From Phyllobacteriaceae bacterium (lineage in GTDB: Bacteria; Pseudomonadota; Alphaproteobacteria; Rhizobiales; Rhizobiaceae), in the NCBI GenBank assembly GCA_024645155.1, contig JAHEGF010000140.1:1-8716 (forward strand): a stretch of DNA of 8,716 nt, written 5' to 3'. The notes beneath the pieces were generated by a model. It was not told where the DNA came from and made no database searches. It worked only from the letters and a program-made list of their open reading frames with translations. The translations under genes were made by a program, and so were the position numbers. Of this stretch, positions 6,066-8,716 are shown piece by piece (position 1 is the stretch's first letter; each line of letters opens with the position of its first letter).

Positions 6066-6920
6066 ATGAGTGGCGATGTACTTGGCGGGAAAATCCCTGA
6101 ATTCGGGAAAAAGACTGCACCCGCAGACGGTACCGGACTGTCCGGCTTGTCCGCGTTTGCGGCCGGCGGCGGCGCTCGTAATTTTGCTGAAATATCGGCA
6201 ATTGTGATGATTGCGGTGGCGATTATCGGTGGCGCAGAATTGTGGATCCGGCTCGCTGAAATTCCACAATATGTAATGCCGGCACCGAGCACGATCGTTT
6301 GGGCGCTTTTTGCCGATTTCGGTTTCATTGCCCCGCACCTGGGTCATACGTTAGTCGAACTGTTTGTGGGATATTCAATCGGTGCCGCGATCGGCCTTTT
6401 GCTTGCGGCTGTAATCACCCAGTTTCCATTCGTTGAGAAAGTCGTTGCACCTTATATTCTGATGCTGGTGACAACGCCGATGCTGGCGCTCGTCCCGCTG
6501 TTGATCCTGCGTTTCGGATTTGGGTACGAGCCGCGAATAATTGCGGTGGCGCTCGCGTCGGGCCCCATGGTCATGATCAATGCCGCCACCGGTTTCAGGA
6601 GAACCGATCTGGCCAAGATTGCCCTTGCCCGCTCATTTGGTGCAAGCACATTCCAGATATTCTTGAAAATTCGTATCCCGATGGCAATGCCGATGATAAT
6701 TGTCGGGCTCATGATTGGCGCAATTTTTGGGCTGCTCACAGCCGTCGGAGCTGAAATGGTGGGCGGAGGTTTTGGGCTGGGTAATCGGCTGACGACGTTT
6801 TCTGCAACCCTGCAAATGCCGCAATTTTTCGCAGTGATACTCATTTTGTCGATACTGGGAATTCTTATTTACATTACCTTTTTCCTGATCGGGAAAAAGT
6901 GGGCGAGTTGGGAGGCTTGA
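6066..6920 (+). CDS. ABC transporter permease, NitT/TauT (SsuC/TauC) type
   Basis: This 284-residue inner-membrane protein forms the channel of the importer. A gly/ala-rich cytoplasmic tail of about 40 residues precedes the first membrane segment (about 43-62). Next comes the subgroup motif MPAPSTI (71-77), then four or five further hydrophobic segments: about 95-117, 126-148, 157-172, 207-226 and 256-277. The cytoplasmic EAA-type loop that docks on the ATPase is at about 185-205 (ALARSFGAS followed by KIRIP). The start follows the ATPase stop with no gap, and GAGG lies eight bases upstream of the ATG. Only one permease gene is present, so the channel is probably a homodimer, as is usual for the group. 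Confidence 0.95.
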   Translation: MSGDVLGGKIPEFGKKTAPADGTGLSGLSAFAAGGGARNFAEISAIVMIAVAIIGGAELWIRLAEIPQYVMPAPSTIVWALFADFGFIAPHLGHTLVELFVGYSIGAAIGLLLAAVITQFPFVEKVVAPYILMLVTTPMLALVPLLILRFGFGYEPRIIAVALASGPMVMINAATGFRRTDLAKIALARSFGASTFQIFLKIRIPMAMPMIIVGLMIGAIFGLLTAVGAEMVGGGFGLGNRLTTFSATLQMPQFFAVILILSILGILIYITFFLIGKKWASWEA

Positions 6921-6949
6921 ACGCAGACGAGCGATGATCGGCAAAAGAA

Positions 6950-6978
6950 AAACCGGGGCATGAACTGGCCACCGGTTT
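6950..6978 (+). other. Intercistronic RNA hairpin between permease and binding-protein genes
   Basis: AAACCGG (6950-6956) pairs perfectly with CCGGTTT (6972-6978), and the stem can extend by GGC/GCC across a one-base bulge, leaving an 8-base loop. No T-run follows, so it is not a classical terminator. Hairpins beside binding-protein genes often protect mRNA ends and let that subunit be made in excess; that role here is inference. Confidence 0.45.
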
Positions 6979-7013
6979 CAATAAGTCAAAGAAGCTGAAG
7001 AAAGGGAGAAGTC

Positions 7014-8180
7014 ATGTACAGGGACCAAAAAATACCAAAAAACAGGTTGAGCCGCCGTACCTTCTTGCAGGTAACAGCATCAGGGGCAGTTGTTGCATCC
7101 ACGCTCGGCGGAACGGCGATTATGCCGGGCGAGGCGCAGGCAGCAGATACATTCACGTGGATATCGCCGCGTGGCACGCTCGAAGTACTCGACGACTACG
7201 GTTACTGGGTCGGCAAGGAGATGGGCTATTTCGGTGATCTCGACACCACGATGGAAGCCGGCCCATCGGATGGCACCGCCACGGTCAAGTTTGTAGCAGT
7301 CGGGCAGGCTGATATGGGCTTCCCGTCACCAGGTGTTTTCTCGTTTGCGCTCGAAAATGACATGAACCTCGTATCCGTGTTCAATATGGGTGCGGTTGAC
7401 GTCTTTGATTTCGCGTTTCGCAAGGGTGAAGGCGTCACGGATCTTAAACAACTCGAGGGTAAAACCGTTCTGCTTGGCAGTGCGGCGTGGCAGGCCATTA
7501 CCGATCCAATGTTTGCTGCGGCAGGCGCTGATCCAAAAAAGATTACCTACCTCGAGGGAGGCTGGCCACAGTGGGGAACAGTGCTTCAGTCCGGCCAGGG
7601 CGACGCTGCACTTGCGTGGGAAGGCTTGCGCGCGGACTGGGAAGGCAAAGGGCTGGAGTTCGAGTACTGGCTCGGTCAGAACCATTCCAAGTTTCCGGCA
7701 AATACGTTTGTAGTTCGGCAATCTGACATGGATGATCCGGAACGCCGTGCATTCCTTGAGAAATATCTGCGCGGTTGGGCGATGGGCATGGAATTTGGCC
7801 ACCAAAACCCGCGGGCCGCCACCGATATCGTGTTCAAACAATTCCCGGTGGTGAAGAAAAACCTCGGTCCGGAACTTGGCACGGAATCCATGATGCAGCT
7901 GGCTGCAGTATTCCGCGGAGACATGTCAAAACGTCAGGGCTGGGGCTGGCACGACATCGAAAGCTGGAAACTGTTCTTCTCCACGCTTTCCGAAATCGGC
8001 CAGCTGAAGAAACCGGTTGATGTTGACAAAGTCATATCCAATGACCTGGTCGGGCCGGCCAACGACTTTGACATGGCCAAGGTCAAGGCGGATGCAGACG
8101 GCTACGCCCTGTCCGACGATATGGCGGCAGTTGACCTGGATGCGATCAAGGCTCGCTTCTTCGCCAACGTGGTCAAGTAG
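7014..8180 (+). CDS. ABC transporter substrate-binding protein, NitT/TauT (NMT1-like), Tat-exported
   Basis: This 388-residue periplasmic receptor delivers the substrate to the permease. The leader has a twin-arginine motif, SRRTFLQ (13-19), then a hydrophobic stretch (about 20-37) and a likely cleavage after AQA (41-43), giving a mature protein starting ADTF. It should therefore be exported folded by the Tat system. The mature part has the two-lobe NMT1/SsuA-like pattern: an early YWVGKEMGYF segment (about 64-73), a VGQADMGFPSPG segment typical of the ligand-cleft strand, then LKQLEGKTVLL leading into the second lobe. The ATG at 7014 has AAAGGGAG seven bases upstream, one of the strongest ribosome sites here, which suits a receptor needed in excess. 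The 93-base gap after the permease contains a hairpin. The ligand cannot be told from the sequence. The cleft is rich in Trp and acidic residues, but without a structure this is not informative. Confidence 0.94.
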   Translation: MYRDQKIPKNRLSRRTFLQVTASGAVVASTLGGTAIMPGEAQAADTFTWISPRGTLEVLDDYGYWVGKEMGYFGDLDTTMEAGPSDGTATVKFVAVGQADMGFPSPGVFSFALENDMNLVSVFNMGAVDVFDFAFRKGEGVTDLKQLEGKTVLLGSAAWQAITDPMFAAAGADPKKITYLEGGWPQWGTVLQSGQGDAALAWEGLRADWEGKGLEFEYWLGQNHSKFPANTFVVRQSDMDDPERRAFLEKYLRGWAMGMEFGHQNPRAATDIVFKQFPVVKKNLGPELGTESMMQLAAVFRGDMSKRQGWGWHDIESWKLFFSTLSEIGQLKKPVDVDKVISNDLVGPANDFDMAKVKADADGYALSDDMAAVDLDAIKARFFANVVK

Positions 8181-8192
8181 ACTTTATTGCTT

Positions 8193-8231
8193 TGCAGGCG
8201 GGTACCCACTGTTCTCGGGTGTTCGCCTGCA
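8193..8231 (+). other. Long hairpin after the binding-protein gene
   Basis: TGCAGGCG (8193-8200) pairs with CGCCTGCA (8224-8231). After a 3x3 internal loop, ACCC (8204-8207) pairs with GGGT (8217-8220) around a 9-base loop. Only GTTTCG follows, so termination would be weak or partial. It could lower expression of the downstream oxidoreductase or stabilise the upstream message. Confidence 0.45.
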
Positions 8232-8316
8232 GTTTCGCAACAAGACAGATCAGCAGGATCAGGACGCAATCGTCTGGAAAAGGCGGCGGGTATCAGGGTA
8301 CCCAATAATATGGCGC

Positions 8317-8322
8317 AGGGAG
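8317..8322 (+). promoter_or_regulatory. Ribosome site of the right-edge oxidoreductase
   Basis: AGGGAG lies eight bases before the ATG at 8331 and fixes that start. The 150-base gap between the binding-protein stop and this start holds the hairpin at 8193-8231 and no convincing gene. Confidence 0.6.
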
Positions 8323-8330
8323 TTTGAATC

Positions 8331-8716
8331 ATGCCGGAAAAGGTAAAGGTACTGGTCGTCGGTCTTGGCAATATGGGTACATCCCACGCCAATGCCTATC
8401 ACAAACATGACGGCTTTGAGATCGTTGGGATCATGAGCCGAAGCATCAATAAGCGAACAGACATCCCCGACCATCTGGCAGGTTATCCGAGGTTTGAAGA
8501 TTTTGATCAGGCATTAGCTGAAACCCGACCCAATGCGGTTTCAATCAATTCATGGCCCGACACCCACGCGAAATACGCACTAAAAGCTATCGAGCACAAT
8601 TGCCACGTGTTCATGGAGAAGCCGATTGCAACAAACATTGTTGATGCCCAAAATGTGGTTGATGCCGCGAGGGCAAAAAACCGCAAGCTGGTACTTGGAT
8701 ATATCCTTAGGGTCCA
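8331..8716 (+). CDS. Gfo/Idh/MocA-family NAD(P)-dependent oxidoreductase, N-terminal part (runs off right edge)
   Basis: The frame is open from the ATG at 8331 to the window edge (128 codons, no stop). It begins with a strand and the dinucleotide-binding loop GLGNMG (11-16), continues with the strand FEIVGIMSRS, and has SWPDTHAKYALKAIEH leading to the hallmark EKP at 96-98. These are the features of the nucleotide-binding domain of this family; the substrate-binding domain lies beyond the edge. It probably ends or continues the transporter operon, though the hairpin and 150-base gap before it allow separate control. The sequence differs strongly from the left-edge family member (only the core motifs match by eye), so it is not a recent duplicate. 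It probably oxidises a hydroxyl on the imported compound or a product of it. Confidence 0.93.
   Translation, partial: MPEKVKVLVVGLGNMGTSHANAYHKHDGFEIVGIMSRSINKRTDIPDHLAGYPRFEDFDQALAETRPNAVSINSWPDTHAKYALKAIEHNCHVFMEKPIATNIVDAQNVVDAARAKNRKLVLGYILRV

Noticed and set aside
5591..6347. Long open frames on the minus strand (245 and 155 codons)
   Set aside because: They are antisense to the ATPase and permease, which carry full sets of family motifs; the translations are low-complexity (Ser/Ala/Pro-rich) and show no domain.
7326..7841. A 171-codon minus-strand frame
   Set aside because: Antisense to the binding-protein gene, with no recognisable domain.
1..8716. CRISPR arrays, insertion sequences, tRNA genes or attachment sites
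   Set aside because: No spaced repeats, transposase or integrase motifs, terminal inverted repeats or tRNA-like folds were seen on either strand.

Overview
The window looks like one catabolic locus from an alphaproteobacterium. The organism call is an inference from moderately high GC, the gene families and the tight gene packing; genus cannot be read from the sequence. It consists of two gene sets diverging from a 291-base control region at about 4947-5237. Nine coding regions cover almost everything. No tRNA, rRNA, CRISPR array, transposase or other sign of mobility was seen.

Leftward set (minus strand, read from about 4946 down to 1): a 395-residue protein of unknown function that looks like a cytoplasmic glycosidase-type barrel; an SDR dehydrogenase whose start overlaps it by ATGA; an RpiR-type regulator (HTH plus SIS sugar-phosphate domain); an N-acyl-D-amino-acid deacylase that overlaps the regulator by 8 bases and keeps every known metal and catalytic residue; and the N-terminal 141 residues of a Gfo/Idh/MocA oxidoreductase that runs off the left edge.

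Rightward set (plus strand, from 5238): the ATPase, permease and Tat-exported binding protein of an ABC importer of the nitrate/sulfonate/taurine (NitT/TauT) type, then a second, clearly different Gfo/Idh/MocA oxidoreductase that runs off the right edge.

The control region holds a perfect 7-3-7 palindrome (5072-5088) whose core, TGTAA-N5-TTACA, has the same layout as the published operator of HexR, an RpiR-family regulator. It also holds a second palindrome (5019-5032) abutting a plausible leftward promoter, and a 10-base direct repeat. Hairpins lie between permease and binding protein (6950-6978) and after the binding protein (8193-8231).

Working model (inference): the importer brings in a small N-acylated compound. 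The deacylase removes the acyl group, the barrel protein may open a glycosidic or related bond, and the SDR plus two Gfo/Idh enzymes carry out redox steps typical of sugar, amino-sugar or cyclitol breakdown. The RpiR regulator would sense a phosphorylated or sugar-like intermediate. The substrate cannot be identified from the sequence, and I do not recognise this exact gene combination as a described pathway.
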